Assembly: GCF_022968825.1 (NCBI RefSeq)
Contig: NZ_JALHKS010000006.1
Span: 1-64,000 of the forward strand
Length of the DNA stretch: 64,000 nucleotides
Reading direction: 5' to 3'
Origin: Chryseobacterium salipaludis
Lineage (GTDB): Bacteria > Bacteroidota > Bacteroidia > Flavobacteriales > Weeksellaceae
Under the pieces are notes generated by a model. That model made no database searches. It was not told the DNA's origin and was given only the letters and a program-made list of their open reading frames with translations. Both the position numbers and the translations under genes were made by a program. Numbering within the stretch: position 1 is the stretch's first letter; every line of letters starts with the position of its first letter. This document shows positions 36,748 through 45,374 of this stretch, in pieces.

Positions 36748-36912
36748 TTAACAGGCATATAAAAGCTGCCAGCGTACCGCTTTGCCGCAATAATCAGGCA
36801 TCGGCTTCCCTTTGATGACGGGCTGGGTCGTACTGACCGCTCCATCTACTTTCCAGATGCCGCTTACAGGGCATTTCGCGGAAGTTCGTGCAAAAACAGG
36901 CGTGGCTCGCAT
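36748..36912 (-). CDS. 54-residue Cys-containing protein overlapping the lipoprotein gene
   Basis: ATG at 36912, stop at 36748, in a different frame from the upstream lipoprotein, which it overlaps by 49 nt. The sequence starts MRATPVFARTSAKCPVSGIW and ends MPDYCGKAVRWQLLYAC. The CPxSGxW and KGxxMPDYCGKxVxW pattern reads like a conserved small family found beside MauE genes in Flavobacteriia (from memory). The next gene starts 11 nt downstream. It is short and easily missed, but the composition and spacing look real. Confidence 0.65.
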   Translation of the reverse strand: MRATPVFARTSAKCPVSGIWKVDGAVSTTQPVIKGKPMPDYCGKAVRWQLLYAC

Positions 36913-37133
36913 GCTTCTTTTTTAAGTTGTAAACTGTCCGTTCTCCAGTTATCACGGTCTCTGGGGACATCCTTCGGCGGGTCTTTTGTTTCGCTTTCTG
37001 CTGCAGTACTGTCAGTTACGATTCTTTGTGTGTTGGTGGCAGAAAACTCCTGCGAAAATTCTTCCGCCGCACCGAGTTCCCGGCAGGACGTAACCGCCAG
37101 TAAAGCGAGGGCAGCTAATAATACTTTTCTCAT
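36864..37133 (-). CDS. Small lipoprotein
   Basis: 89 residues. KVLLAALALLAVTSCREL is a lipoprotein signal with Cys17. The mature part is acidic and proline-rich (TKDPPKDVPRDRDNWR) with one further Cys near the end. It heads the minus-strand operon with the 54-residue protein, MauE and DUF6520. The function is unknown. Confidence 0.7.
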   Translation of the reverse strand: MRKVLLAALALLAVTSCRELGAAEEFSQEFSATNTQRIVTDSTAAESETKDPPKDVPRDRDNWRTDSLQLKKEACEPRLFLHELPRNAL

Positions 37134-37395
37134 GTGTTAGGATTTTGATTAGTAAAAAATCCCCGCGGGTATCATAGAATTCTGAGAACGAAGGTAGCTG
37201 CCAGCGTAACGCCTTCAAAACACTTGCAAGGGTAATTCCTGAAAATCCGGTGTGTTTTTCTTAAAAACACCATACATCATCTTGCTTCTATTATTTTGGT
37301 TATCATATATTTACATATCCGCCATGACCAGGGTGCCTATATTTAACAATTTCTGTGTTGCATCCTTCAGTTTTTGGTTATTTTAGTAAAATCAG
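37134..37395. other. Divergent promoter region
   Basis: 262 bp between the divergently read lipoprotein operon and the AraC-type regulator. It is AT-rich with no gene. It is the natural place for the regulator's control site, but no clear -7 box or operator stands out. Confidence 0.4.
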
Positions 37396-39084
37396 ATGTA
37401 TATGAGGACCCATTATTTACATTTCATCCCAATAATCCTGTTCCTGCTGACCACGTCAAACTCCATGTCCGCTCAGGATTTCAATAAATACAGGGAGCGG
37501 TACGAACATTTCGCTGAAAATGATTCAACTGCCTTTTTGCACCTCACTCCGTATATCCGACAGGCAAAGGCAGAGAAAAACAAAGTAGAGTTGGTGCAGG
37601 CCTACAAAGACGCCGTCAGCTTCAGTACCACGCGCAAACTGTCCTATGCGGACAGCATGTTGTGGGCTGCCTCGCAATCGGGGCGCAAAGACCTGCTCGC
37701 GCAGGCCCACCTTACGAAGGGTACTGTATATTATTTTAATTACCACAAGTTTCAGCCTGCCTTGGATGAATATTTGAAAGCGTGGAAAATAACCTCCACC
37801 GGAAGCGATCCGTATCTGCGCTACAAAAACCTGTATCATATCGGGGTCGTCAAAGCATATCTGGGCTACCATGCCGAAGCGCTGGACATATTTCAGCAGT
37901 GCCACCGCTTTTTTAACAAACCGCTGGAGGTCCCCGAACTGCCTAACAAGCGGTTTAACAGAATGAAAGGGTACCTCAATACCCTGCATCAGCTGTCGGG
38001 TTGTCTGCTGCATCTGGATCGTGATGAAGAAGCCCGCGCCCTCATCCTGGAAGGACTGCAGAAAACCGCCGGCACCTCCGACTTCTTTTTGGAACGGAGC
38101 TATTTCTTTAAACTGCAGGGCATCTACTTTTACAAAAAACAACAGTATCATGCATCCGGTGTCGCCTTGCATACCGCTTTACCGGGTCTGGAGAAAAAGC
38201 AGGACGCCGCCAATATAGCCTTGGTATATTATTATCTCGGGAATGGTCAGCAGCAGCTCGCTCAGCCTCAGCAGGCCGTTCATTACTTCACCGCTGTAGA
38301 TTCTCTTTTCCGCCATGCTGACTTTCTGCTGCCTGAGACCCGGCCGGCTCTGGAGTATCTGATCACCTTTCACCGTCAGGCAGGCAACCCTGCCCGCGAA
38401 CTGTATTTCACCACCCAGCTTCTCAGGGCAGACCGGCTCATTCTGGAAGATTACCGCCGACTGCCGCGTGGCATCCGTCAGCAGTACGACAAGGCAGACC
38501 TCCAGCTGGCACGGCAGGAGCTGGAAAGCGCCCTCTACCGCAGCCGCGTCCTGACAACTGTTTCTGCGATGATGGTGCTCGGCTTGTTTGGGTGGCTCTG
38601 GTACCGCCGGCGAGCTTCGGAACCCGTAACCGGTGAACCCTCTCTTCCGCTGGCGGCGGGCAGTGAGGAAGAACCGATAGCCACTCCCTCCGCGCTCAGA
38701 GCGGTACCCGATGCCGTGGTCGCTTCCGTGCTGCACCGCCTGCAGAAGTTGGAGCAGAAGCATTTCTATCTTCAGCCGCGCATGACCCTGAATAAACTCG
38801 CACCACTCGTCAAAACCAATACCTCTTATCTGAGCCGCATTATTCGGGACCATTACAATTGCAGCTTTACAGAATATTTGCGCAACAAGCGTATTGCCTA
38901 CCTCACCCAAATGCTGCACGAAAACCGGCAATGGCGCAATTATTCACTGGAACATCTTGCCGCTGAATGTGGCTTTCTCGAGCACAAAACCTTTTCAGCT
39001 GCCTTCCAGGCAGTCCACGGCGTCAAACCCCTCGACTATATCACGCAACTCGATCCGGACAAACCCGCCGCCACAGAAAAGTAA
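37396..39084 (+). CDS. TPR-sensor AraC-family regulator, membrane anchored
   Basis: 562 residues. A signal sequence (to about residue 26) leads to a periplasmic tetratricopeptide-like region (about 30-375), one membrane helix (about 385-402, VLTTVSAMMVLGLFGWLWYR), a linker, and a cytoplasmic AraC HTH domain (about 450-550, LNKLAPLVKTNTSYLSRIIR and LAAECGFLEHKTFSAAFQ). Such regulators are typical of Flavobacteriia and stand beside SusC/SusD or MauE loci. It probably controls the divergent operon and perhaps the SusC operon. Confidence 0.88.
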   Translation: MYMRTHYLHFIPIILFLLTTSNSMSAQDFNKYRERYEHFAENDSTAFLHLTPYIRQAKAEKNKVELVQAYKDAVSFSTTRKLSYADSMLWAASQSGRKDLLAQAHLTKGTVYYFNYHKFQPALDEYLKAWKITSTGSDPYLRYKNLYHIGVVKAYLGYHAEALDIFQQCHRFFNKPLEVPELPNKRFNRMKGYLNTLHQLSGCLLHLDRDEEARALILEGLQKTAGTSDFFLERSYFFKLQGIYFYKKQQYHASGVALHTALPGLEKKQDAANIALVYYYLGNGQQQLAQPQQAVHYFTAVDSLFRHADFLLPETRPALEYLITFHRQAGNPARELYFTTQLLRADRLILEDYRRLPRGIRQQYDKADLQLARQELESALYRSRVLTTVSAMMVLGLFGWLWYRRRASEPVTGEPSLPLAAGSEEEPIATPSALRAVPDAVVASVLHRLQKLEQKHFYLQPRMTLNKLAPLVKTNTSYLSRIIRDHYNCSFTEYLRNKRIAYLTQMLHENRQWRNYSLEHLAAECGFLEHKTFSAAFQAVHGVKPLDYITQLDPDKPAATEK

Positions 39085-39305
39085 CCCTCCCTGCGGCCAG
39101 CGCTCATTTTAAATTATTGCCACCTATTCCCCTCCTCCGGACAGGTGAGCCTTTTCACCGGAAAAGACTCGGGGTGGTTCCCTCTGACCTCTATATTCTT
39201 AAAGTCTATTGTCTTTTATCTTTCCACCTATTACAGAACATTTTTATGGTAATAAGCACGCCCGAAAACAAACGATCAATATAGAATCATGTTAACAATA
39301 AGCTT
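39085..39305. repeat. Repeat flank, first copy
   Basis: Contains a diverged copy of the CCCCTCC/GGAGGGG unit and then a segment (39170-39305: CTATATTCTTAAAG, AGCACGCCCGAAAACAAACG) that returns at 39952-40087. Together with the following S element it forms an approximately 340-bp direct duplication. Confidence 0.7.
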
Positions 39306-39506
39306 GGACACAGGAAACGGAGGCGATTAAAAATTGGAAATTATTTTGGTTAAAAAATTTACCTGTCCGAGTGGCGGCCAAAACGTATCATCGAAGAAAA
39401 ACTTTTATTTCCGCCCGAGTTTGGTAAATTTTAGAAAATAATTTTCGATTTCAGCCGAGTTTCCAGTCCTTGATCTTTTGGTCCGTTTGCATCAAGGCAA
39501 AAGGAC
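39306..39506. repeat. S element copy a (nested hairpin element)
   Basis: Starts GGACACAGGAAACGGAGGCG and ends with a tail GCATCAAGGCAAAAGGAC. Pairings: GGAC/GTCC and GGAAAC/GTTTCC (outer), AAATTATTTT with AAAATAATTT, TTTACC (39358-39363) with GGTAAA (39423-39428), and GGCGG with CCGCC at the centre. The tail can form CCTTGAT/ATCAAGG and CTTTTG/CAAAAG, which would cross each other as a pseudoknot. No 36-bp insert. Confidence 0.75.
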
Positions 39507-39562
39507 AAAGATTAAGAAAGGTAACTGCACCTAAATTCTCCCTCTATTGAGTCTTATTCAAA

Positions 39563-39780
39563 CCACCCCGTCCGTGCGCTCCGCGCACCGACACCCCTCC
39601 GAAGGAGGGGAATAACTTCGCTATTGTAGTGCATTTCTGCCAATAAGTAAAGAAATATCAGATTAAATCTTTTCAATAAAGGTTTTTCTGTGCCGTAAAG
39701 AGGTGTCGACCCGCGGACTAATCCCCAAAGCCTGGATTAACAGCGCCTTCACAGCAGCGCTTTTTCACATGAGCAAACCC
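39563..39780. repeat. Direct repeat, left copy, flanking the DUF559 gene segment
   Basis: About 218 bp starting CCACCCCGTCCGTGCGCTCC and containing AGTAAAGAAATATCAGATTA and GTAAAGAGGTGTCGACCCGC. The second copy is at 41278-41498 with a few mismatches. Confidence 0.8.
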
Positions 39781-39797
39781 CTTCAATCTGGCGTACT

Positions 39798-39960
39798 CCA
39801 TTCCCCTCCTTCGGAGGGGTGGGACTTTTCGTCAGAAAAGGCTCGGGGTGGTTCCCCTCCAACGGCTATAACCACATGAGCAAACCCCTTTCAATCTGGC
39901 GTACCCCATTCCCCTCCTCCGGAGGGGTGGGCCTTTTCGTTAGAAAAGGCTCGGGGTGGT
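39798..39960. repeat. CCCCTCC/GGAGGGG units, 108-bp spacing
   Basis: Two units beginning CCATTCCCCTCC at 39798 and 39906. Each has a CCCCTCC-GGAGGGG hairpin, then a TTTTC-GAAAA hairpin and GGCTCGGGGTGGTT. Confidence 0.8.
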
Positions 39961-40087
39961 TACCTCTGACTTCTATATTCTTAAACTCTATTGTCTTTTA
40001 TCTTTCTACCTATTACAGAACATTTTTTCGGTAATAAGCACGCCCGAAAACAAACGATCAATATAGAATCATGTTAACAAAGAGCTC

Positions 40088-40345
40088 GGACACAGGAAAC
40101 GGAGGCGATTAAAAATTGGAAATTATTTTCGTTAAAAAATTTACCTGTCCGAGTGGCGGCCAAAACGTATCATCGAAGAAAAACTTTTATTTCCGCCCGA
40201 GTTTTGGTAAATTTTAGAAAATAATTTTCGATTTCAGCCGAGTTTCCAGTCCTTGATCTTTTGGTCCGTTTGCATCAAGGCAAACCCGCCTTAGCGGGTT
40301 CGCTGATTCCTTTAAAAAAAAAATAAAAAGATGAAGCAAAAGGAC
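40088..40345. repeat. S element copy b
   Basis: Nearly identical to copy a over its first 200 nt, but the tail is interrupted by AACCCGCCTTAGCGGGTT (a small hairpin) and an A-rich stretch before the final CAAAAGGAC. Confidence 0.75.
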
Positions 40346-40439
40346 GTAATTTAAAAATCACCTGCAACCTTTTCTCCCCATTGCAATAAGCACGGCGAGG
40401 TGGCAGCCCTCTCAACGGAATGCTCCCTTCAAAATCAAT

Positions 40440-40720
40440 CCTTGCATTCCCTTGGGGGGGGATGGGACTTTTTGTTAGAAAAGGCTCGGGGTGGTTCCCC
40501 TCCAACTGCTATAACCACATGAGCAAACCCCTTCAATCTGGCGTACCCCATTCCCCTCCCACGGAGGGGTGGGACTTTTCGTCAGAAAAGGCCCGGGGTG
40601 GTTACCCTCCAACGGCTATAACTACATGAGCAAACCCCCTACAATCTGGCGTACTCCATTCCCCTCCTCCGGAGGGGCGAGACTTTTCGCCAGAAAAGGC
40701 TCGGGGTGGTTCAGCATCAC
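40440..40720. repeat. CCCCTCC/GGAGGGG units, 108-bp tandem
   Basis: Three units starting near 40440, 40548 and 40656, with linkers CTATAACCACATGAGCAAAC and CAATCTGGCGTACCCC. Confidence 0.8.
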
Positions 40721-40807
40721 TCTGTATCTACCTGTTGCTCAAGGCAAAATGTTGTAATACATACTTTATATATCATATAATACTATTATCTTTTCCTAAA
40801 ATCTAAA

Positions 40808-41242
40808 ATGACATCTTCAGCCGTTCCCGAACGTAAAATCCTGACCGTCATTAACGGTATCGAAATTAAAGAAAGGCGACTGGGGAGTTTGCCATATAAT
40901 TCGCGATTAAAGCAATTTGCAGTACAAAACAGACGTGCGGGCCATCTGTGTGAGGTTTTGTTTTGGAAACATGTGCGGAATAAATCTTTTCATGGGCTCA
41001 ACTTTGTGCGCCAGAAAATTATCGGATCTTATATAGTTGACTTCTACAACAAACCTTTGGGCCTGGCGATTGAAATTGACGGTTGGATACATGAATACCA
41101 GACAGAAAGCGATACCATAAGACAACTCAAACTTGAAAGAATGGGGGTCTGTATTTTTCGGGTGAACAATGAAGATGTTCTGTACAATATGCACTGGGTG
41201 CATCAGGAACTGGAAAATTTCATTATTGAAAATTTTAAATAA
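40808..41242 (+). CDS. DUF559 (Vsr-like endonuclease fold) protein
   Basis: 144 residues. Family features: LPYNSRLKQFAVQNRRAGHL, CEVLFWKHVRNKSFHGLNFV, RQKIIGSYIVDFYNKPLGLA with the conserved Asp, IEIDGWIHEYQTESD with Glu-x-Asp-Gly, and IFRVNNEDVLYN. DUF559 proteins have a very-short-patch-repair-like PD-(D/E)XK fold; their cellular role is not settled. It is the only gene in a 3-kb repeat field and is bracketed by about 220-bp direct repeats, so it may have been copied with them. Confidence 0.88.
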   Translation: MTSSAVPERKILTVINGIEIKERRLGSLPYNSRLKQFAVQNRRAGHLCEVLFWKHVRNKSFHGLNFVRQKIIGSYIVDFYNKPLGLAIEIDGWIHEYQTESDTIRQLKLERMGVCIFRVNNEDVLYNMHWVHQELENFIIENFK

Positions 41243-41277
41243 AAGGCAGATACAAGTGGTCTTTTCGACAAGTCCTA

Positions 41278-41498
41278 CCACCCCGTCCGTACGCTCCGCG
41301 CACCGACACCCCTCCGGAGGAGGGGAATAACTTCGCTATTGTAGTGCATTTGTGCCAATAAGTAAAGAAATATCAGATTAAATCTTTTCAATAAAGGTTT
41401 TTCTGTGCCGTAAAGAGGTGTCGACCCGCGGACTAATCCCCAATATCTGGATCAACAGCTCTTTCATAGCAGCGCTTTTTTTCACATGAGCACCCCCC
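41278..41498. repeat. Direct repeat, right copy, flanking the DUF559 gene segment
   Basis: Matches 39563-39780 with scattered mismatches (for example GTCCGTACGCTCC for GTCCGTGCGCTCC, and CCCCAATATCTGGATCAAC for CCCCAAAGCCTGGATTAAC). Confidence 0.8.
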
Positions 41499-41514
41499 TA
41501 CAATCTGGCATACA

Positions 41515-42000
41515 CCATTCCCCTCCTCCGGAGGGGTGGGACTTTTCGCCAGAAAAGGCTCGGGGTAGTACCCCTCCAATTGCTATAACCACATGAGCAA
41601 ACCCCTACAATCTGGCATACACCATTCCCCTCCTCCGGAGGGGTGGGACTTTTCGCCAGAAAAGGCTCGGGGTGGTTACCCTCCAACGGCTATAACTACA
41701 TGAGCAACCCCCCTTCAATCTGGCGTACCCCAATCCCCTCCTCCGGAGGGGTGGGACTTTTCGTTAGAAAAGGCTCGGGGTGGTTACCCTCCAACGGCTA
41801 TAACCACATTAGCAAACCCCCTACAATCTGGCGTACCCCATTCCCCTGCTTCGGAGAGTTGGGACTTTTCGTTAGAAAAGGCTCGGGGTGTTTCCCCTCC
41901 AACTGCTATAACCACATGAGCACCCCCCCTTCAATCTGGCGTACCCCATTCCCCTCCCACGGAGGGGCGAGACTTTTCGCCAGAAAAGGCTCGGGGTGGT
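41515..42000. repeat. CCCCTCC/GGAGGGG tandem array, 107-108 bp period
   Basis: Five units start at about 41515, 41622, 41730, 41838 and 41946. Because 108 is a multiple of three, a plus-strand frame stays open across the last copies, but it is a repeat translation and not a gene. Confidence 0.85.
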
Positions 42001-42174
42001 TATCCTATCCAGTCTCTATTCTCTCAAGTCTGTTATCTCAAAGCCTATCTTTTCTCTTTCTTCTGGCACCTTGCATCTCGCACCTCGCCCCTATCATAGC
42101 GATGAAATTTCAGCCCAATGACGATCCTTAACACCCAACCCACCCAAAAAATTCCTTATTTTATCCCCAAAAAA

Positions 42175-43023
42175 ATGAATGCATCTCAACTATTTCTCAA
42201 AACCCAACAGTTATACAGCACCCTCCTCGATACCCTGCAGCAGATAGAAAGCAGCAACACAGCAGGCCTGCCCCTGTATGAAAACTGCCTCATGGAAATA
42301 GACACAGCGATCCGGCAGGTAAAAACATGGCTCACGAACTGTACTTTTTCTTCTGCTGCTGAAGAAATTCGGTTCTTCAAAGAAATGAAACCTTTGTTTA
42401 TTGCCCAGTTTATCTACTATGCGGCCGTGCTCAGCATTGAAGCGTCTAAACCGAATGCGGGTCAGCAGGCTTTACGTGATTATTACAACCTTGAATTGCA
42501 CCAATTGCAGTCTTTTATCGATGAGCACAGCAGTTTTTATGACTATTACAGGCGCAAAGCCACCTATCTGGATGAGAAATATTTTACCCGGCGGCAGCTC
42601 GATTTTAAAATGGCGGTCGATCCTAATGTATACAGCTATGACGAAAATTTCAGCACCTCCCATGATCAGCTGGTGGCACGGATTATAGCAAATGACCGGC
42701 TCGAACGCTTTTTATTAAGTGCCGTTTACAATGTCGACGGATATTTTTTTGAAAAGTTTTCAGACAAATCTCCTGTCGCCTGGACAGGCTCCAAGGCAGC
42801 GTTGGTGGAGCTCCTGTACGCCTTGCATGCGATGAACTTTATTAATAACGGTACGGCTGACTTTAGTGAAATGGTAAAGTTTGCTGAAAAGACACTGAAC
42901 ATAAACTTGGGCAACTATTATAAAACACTGCACGAAATAAAAAACCGCAAAACAGGGCGTTCTAAGTTTCTTACGGGACTTGCAGAACAGCTGGAAAAAC
43001 ATTTTGATAATCAGGAGCAGTAG
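42175..43023 (+). CDS. RteC-like protein 1
   Basis: 282 residues from the ATG at 42175 (MNASQLFLKTQQLYS); the longer frame from 42118 starts in repeat-derived sequence. The RteC-domain signature is clear at the C-terminus: ALVELLYALHAMNFINNGTA, then LGNYYKTLHEIKNRK and FLTGLAEQLEKHF. RteC is known as a regulator in Bacteroides tetracycline-inducible conjugative transposons, but RteC-domain proteins are also widespread outside them, with unknown roles. A paralogue follows 257 nt downstream. Confidence 0.85.
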   Translation: MNASQLFLKTQQLYSTLLDTLQQIESSNTAGLPLYENCLMEIDTAIRQVKTWLTNCTFSSAAEEIRFFKEMKPLFIAQFIYYAAVLSIEASKPNAGQQALRDYYNLELHQLQSFIDEHSSFYDYYRRKATYLDEKYFTRRQLDFKMAVDPNVYSYDENFSTSHDQLVARIIANDRLERFLLSAVYNVDGYFFEKFSDKSPVAWTGSKAALVELLYALHAMNFINNGTADFSEMVKFAEKTLNINLGNYYKTLHEIKNRKTGRSKFLTGLAEQLEKHFDNQEQ

Positions 43024-43280
43024 CAGCACAGAATAAGCCAGTGTTTACCATTGTTGGCAAATTGCTCGCAGCCGGCAAAAGCAGCACAATCGCACGGTAT
43101 TACCGTGCACATACCGTATTCATTTGAAAACTTTTGTAAATCTTTGCTGCTGAGCGCGGTAGGAAGCAGCAGATGGGAACTTAGTGCGAAAAAGCCATTG
43201 CGTATTGGTAGAAGTAAATGGCAGAAAGATACATGGTAAAGTATGTCCATATTCTGAGAAACCCCCTTGATTACAACATA

Positions 43281-44129
43281 ATGGATTCCGATCAACTACT
43301 GCAGAATGCTGCCCTCTTATGGCAGGATTTGCAAAAGACAGAAGAGAAACTCGAAGCGGCTGACGTAGCACCACTGGAAGCTGCCCGCCAGTTGCTCGCC
43401 GCCACAGATGTTGCCTTTCGCACCCTGAAAGAATGGGTCATAAACCACCATTTTGACAGCTGCGTGGCAGAGATTTATTTTTTTAAATCCGTAAAGCCCA
43501 AATTTGCTGGCAAGTTAATGTGTCTCAGACGTATGATAGCGGTCTTATGCAGCATACCGGCCGCGGGAATAAAAAACCGGCGCCGGCATTATCAGAAAGA
43601 ATTTGAAAGCCATCTGACTTTTGCTGCGAACCACGCAGATTTTATTCAATATTACCGGCGTTCGGCAACAGGTATGGACGAGCGCTATTTCATCCGGTAT
43701 CGCTGTGATATTGAGACAGCTGTAGTTGACACCTTTTACAGTTTTGATGAACGTTTTGCGACTTCGCATGATCATTTGGTCGCGACAATTCTCGCAAATG
43801 ATGAATACGAGTTTTTCCTGAAAAAGCAGCTGCAGAGCCTGCAGGAGTCGGTAGTGTTGAAACACATTTCTGAAGAGCACTTATCCTGGACCGCTTCCAA
43901 AGCCGCCCTGACCGAACTCATCTTCGCCCTCCACCACAGCCGCGCCCTCAACAGCGGCACCGCCGACCTCAGCCAAACCGTGCGCTGGTTCGAACAGCAC
44001 TTTAACATCAGCCTCGGCAACTACCACAAAACCATGTCTGAAATCAACCTCCGCAAATCACACCGCACCAAATTCCTCCAACACCTCACCGAAAACCTCC
44101 ACACCTACCTCGACCACCTCAACGCCTAA
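43281..44129 (+). CDS. RteC-like protein 2
   Basis: 282 residues from the ATG at 43281 (MDSDQLLQNAALLW). It has the same architecture as the upstream gene: FFKSVKPKFAGKL, YRRSATGMDERYFIRYRCDI, FDERFATSHDHLVATILAND, ALTELIFALHHSRALNSGTA and LGNYHKTMSEINLRKS. The two probably arose by an old tandem duplication. No conjugation or integrase genes are nearby. The last 250 bp are GC-rich with a strong C-ending codon preference, unlike the first half. Confidence 0.85.
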   Translation: MDSDQLLQNAALLWQDLQKTEEKLEAADVAPLEAARQLLAATDVAFRTLKEWVINHHFDSCVAEIYFFKSVKPKFAGKLMCLRRMIAVLCSIPAAGIKNRRRHYQKEFESHLTFAANHADFIQYYRRSATGMDERYFIRYRCDIETAVVDTFYSFDERFATSHDHLVATILANDEYEFFLKKQLQSLQESVVLKHISEEHLSWTASKAALTELIFALHHSRALNSGTADLSQTVRWFEQHFNISLGNYHKTMSEINLRKSHRTKFLQHLTENLHTYLDHLNA

Positions 44130-44718
44130 CCTTCCTCCACAGCAGCGCTCCCTTTAAAATCTCTCTCAACGGCAGTGTGCTCTACTTTTTAAGCGTACAT
44201 CCGTCATTGCGAGGAGCACCCTACTGCGACGAAGCACCCCCTGAATAGCAGCATTCCCTTCAAATTATAATCCCCTCCATTCCCCTCCTCCGGAGGGGTG
44301 GGCCTTTTCATCAGAAAAGGCTCGGGGTGGTTTACCTCCCTGCAGCGTCCTCTACCTTTCCAGCTCACACCCGTCATTGCGAGGAGCACGTTAGTGCGAC
44401 GAAGCAACCCCCTGAACGGCATCGCTCTCTTCAAAATCCTCTCAACGGCAGCGTGTTCTTCTCTTAAGCGTACACCCCTCATTGCGAGAAGGCGCCAGCC
44501 GACGAAGCATCCCCCTGAATAGCAGCGTTCCCTTCAAATTATAATCCCCTCCATTCCCCTCCTCCGGAGGGGTGGGCCTTTTCATCAGAAAAGGCTCGGG
44601 GTGGTTTACCTCCCTGCAGCGTCCTCTACCTTTCCAGCTCACCCCCGTCATTGCGAGGAGCACGTTAGTGCGACGAAGCAACCTTCTTCAGCGGCATCGC
44701 TCCTTTGAAAAAAGCCGC
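44130..44718. repeat. Dispersed repeat field
   Basis: Copies of the CGTCATTGCGAGGAGCAC unit (about 44203, 44372, 44478, 44647) alternate with CCCCTCC/GGAGGGG units (44279 and 44552). The block 44264-44400 is repeated almost exactly at 44537-44675. No gene. Confidence 0.8.
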
Positions 44719-44813
44719 CCTCCTCCAAACAAAAAAGACCCCTTCAAAGGGGCCCTTCCTGCAATAAACATCACCTCCGTTTCCGGTAGCAGTACACCAA
44801 AAACTTAATCAAA
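44719..44813. repeat. 95-bp direct repeat: displaced copy of the 3' end of the 45332-45517 gene
   Basis: Matches 45280-45374 at all but one position. It carries the minus-strand terminator hairpin and the last codons of the small membrane-protein gene, but no complete gene. Confidence 0.88.
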
Positions 44814-44819
44814 CATTCT

Positions 44820-45230
44820 GACTTAGGAGCTTTTTGCGTTAAAAAAAATCACAGTTTCTTCAATCGTAGCTTTCCACCTAAAACAAAATAAAAATCCCCG
44901 CTGTTCGAGTGGCGGCTAAAATCTAACATCGAAGAATAATCTTCATTTCCGCCCGAAACCCAACGAAGTGGTTCGACGACCACCGGGAGTCAAACCTAAC
45001 GAAGTGGTTCGACGACCAACGGGAGTCAATTTCTTTAAGAAATTTTGATTTTTTAGCAAAAACGACGAAGGAGTTTCGCCGATTCTGCTAAAAACATGTA
45101 AAAGGATGAGGCAAAAGATCCAAGTCTTGACATCGTAGATGCAGCGTAGCTAAATCGCAGATTCGACGATTCCGCTGAAAAATAAAATCAGGGAGTTAAT
45201 TTTGCTTCTTTTGGTTCAAGCCAAAAGAAG
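44820..45230. repeat. S element copy c (class 2, with two 36-bp inserts)
   Basis: Begins GACTTAGGAGCTTTTTGCGT. The centre is TTCGAGTGGCGG with CCGCCCGAA; then two 36-bp units (CCCAACGAAGTGGTTCGACG, then GACCAACGGGAGTC) follow. The tail is CTTCTTTTGGTTCAAGCCAA. It lies exactly between the two 95-bp direct repeats. Confidence 0.7.
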
Positions 45231-45279
45231 AAGAAGAAAAAGGAGAAGAATAGTACATAGCAATAAGTCATTAGCAGCC

Positions 45280-45374
45280 CCTCCTCCAAACAAAAAAGAC
45301 CCCTTCAAAGGGGCCCTTCCTGCAATAAACATTACCTCCGTTTCCGGTAGCAGTACACCAAAAACTTAATCAAA
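45280..45374. repeat. 95-bp direct repeat: original copy at the gene end
   Basis: Includes the terminator and last part of the 45332-45517 gene. The second copy is at 44719-44813. Confidence 0.88.
45292..45313 (-). terminator. Minus-strand Rho-independent terminator
   Basis: CCCCTT and AAGGGG pair around a 2-nt loop; read on the minus strand the hairpin is followed by TTTTTT. It ends the four-gene cassette at 45332-46893. A copy sits at 44731-44752. Confidence 0.8.

Noticed and set aside
41643-42131. A 162-residue plus-strand frame
   Set aside because: It is the translation of the 108-bp tandem repeat.
42175-44129. Conjugative transposon
   Set aside because: RteC-like genes alone do not show one; no tra, mob, integrase or tetracycline-resistance genes are visible.
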